From the NCBI RefSeq assembly GCF_000718165.1, contig NZ_JOEY01000037.1:65218-129217 (forward strand): a stretch of 64,000 nucleotides of DNA. The letters are read 5' to 3'. The DNA comes from Streptomyces fulvoviolaceus. GTDB lineage: Bacteria; Actinomycetota; Actinomycetes; Streptomycetales; Streptomycetaceae. The notes beneath the pieces are model-generated. The model searched no databases. It worked only from the letters and a program-made list of their open reading frames with translations, and had not been told where the DNA came from. Made by a program: the position numbers and the translations under genes. Shown piece after piece: positions 63,801 through 64,000 of this stretch (the stretch's first letter is position 1; each line of letters starts with the position of its first letter).

Positions 63801-64000
63801 GGTTGGGAACTGCTGGGGTGTGGCTGGGCGGGAGTGCGTTCTGGCGCGCGTGAGTGAGCGTGGAGGGTCTTGGCGGGCGGCTGGGTGCTGTCGTCCCGGG
63901 AGGGGAATCGGGGTTCGTCCATCGAATGTGTGACCTTTCCGTGTGGTGTTCGTTGGGTGTGATGAGCGGGTTGTCGAGGGGCTGTACGGGGGGTGTGGGG
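63801..64000. other. Right edge, no recognised gene
   Basis: This stretch is G- and T-rich on the plus strand, with little coding bias. One minus-strand frame begins at 63922 (MDEPRFPSRDDSTQP) but has no family. It could be the end of a mobile element inserted into the transporter gene. Confidence 0.3.

Overview
The window is high-GC actinobacterial DNA and reads as an accessory part of a Streptomyces chromosome. The signs are codon use, frequent GTG starts, 4-nt GTGA/ATGA gene overlaps, rare in-frame TTA codons, FAAL/PKS and P450 genes, SARP and PucR regulators, and many secreted Tat or Sec hydrolases. Two IS5-type transposase remnants, a broken VanX-like peptidase, the 3' end of a terpene synthase gene and a transporter cut off at the right edge show repeated gene loss and insertion. 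No rRNA or tRNA gene and no CRISPR array was recognised.

Left part (1-20 kb): partial MHYT membrane protein, SDR oxidoreductase, two APH-type kinases, decayed VanX-like dipeptidase, GNAT acetyltransferase, IS5 remnant, DJ-1/PfpI protein and a VanJ-like membrane phosphatase. Then comes a rifampicin monooxygenase gene (rox) preceded by a 19-bp rifamycin-associated element, with an S9 peptidase gene behind it. Next are a dienelactone hydrolase, a YrdC/Sua5 protein, an apparently autoregulated MerR gene, a GNAT, a PucR-type regulator, a cytochrome P450 and an alpha/beta hydrolase. The last two diverge around 14 exact copies of GGTGAC.

Middle part (20-43 kb): a haloacetate-dehalogenase-like hydrolase divergent from a SARP regulator; a TTA-containing leucine-rich-repeat protein; tandem 124-aa secreted paralogues; a coupled operon of FAD monooxygenase, FHA protein and mycothiol-dependent enzyme; a two-component system divergent from an ABC transporter; a stand-alone AlaRS catalytic core; a Tat-exported flavoprotein; phosphoglucomutase; and two secreted hydrolases. 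The first of these hydrolases has a near-consensus promoter and a LacI-type palindrome.

The most interesting region is 43.2-53.6 kb. Genes for an AccD-type carboxyltransferase, a FadD32-like fatty acyl-AMP ligase, a Pks13-like synthase (ACP-KS-AT-ACP-TE) and an Ag85-fold esterase lie in one direction, with a PucR regulator and a cutinase beyond. This is close to the gene set of the mycobacterial mycolate-condensation locus (accD4-pks13-fadD32-Rv3802c-fbp), but in a non-mycolate type of genome. By analogy, one fatty acid would be carboxylated, another adenylated and loaded on the N-terminal ACP, the two Claisen-condensed, and the beta-keto product released or transferred by the TE. A TTA codon at PKS codon 9 suggests bldA-dependent, developmentally timed expression.

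Right part (54-64 kb): DUF485/sodium-solute symporter pair, YceI protein, a P450 lacking the ExxR motif (CYP157-like), a GH53 galactanase with a LacI-type operator, a RibD/DHFR-like reductase with a TetR-like operator, a GH78 alpha-L-rhamnosidase and the truncated transporter.
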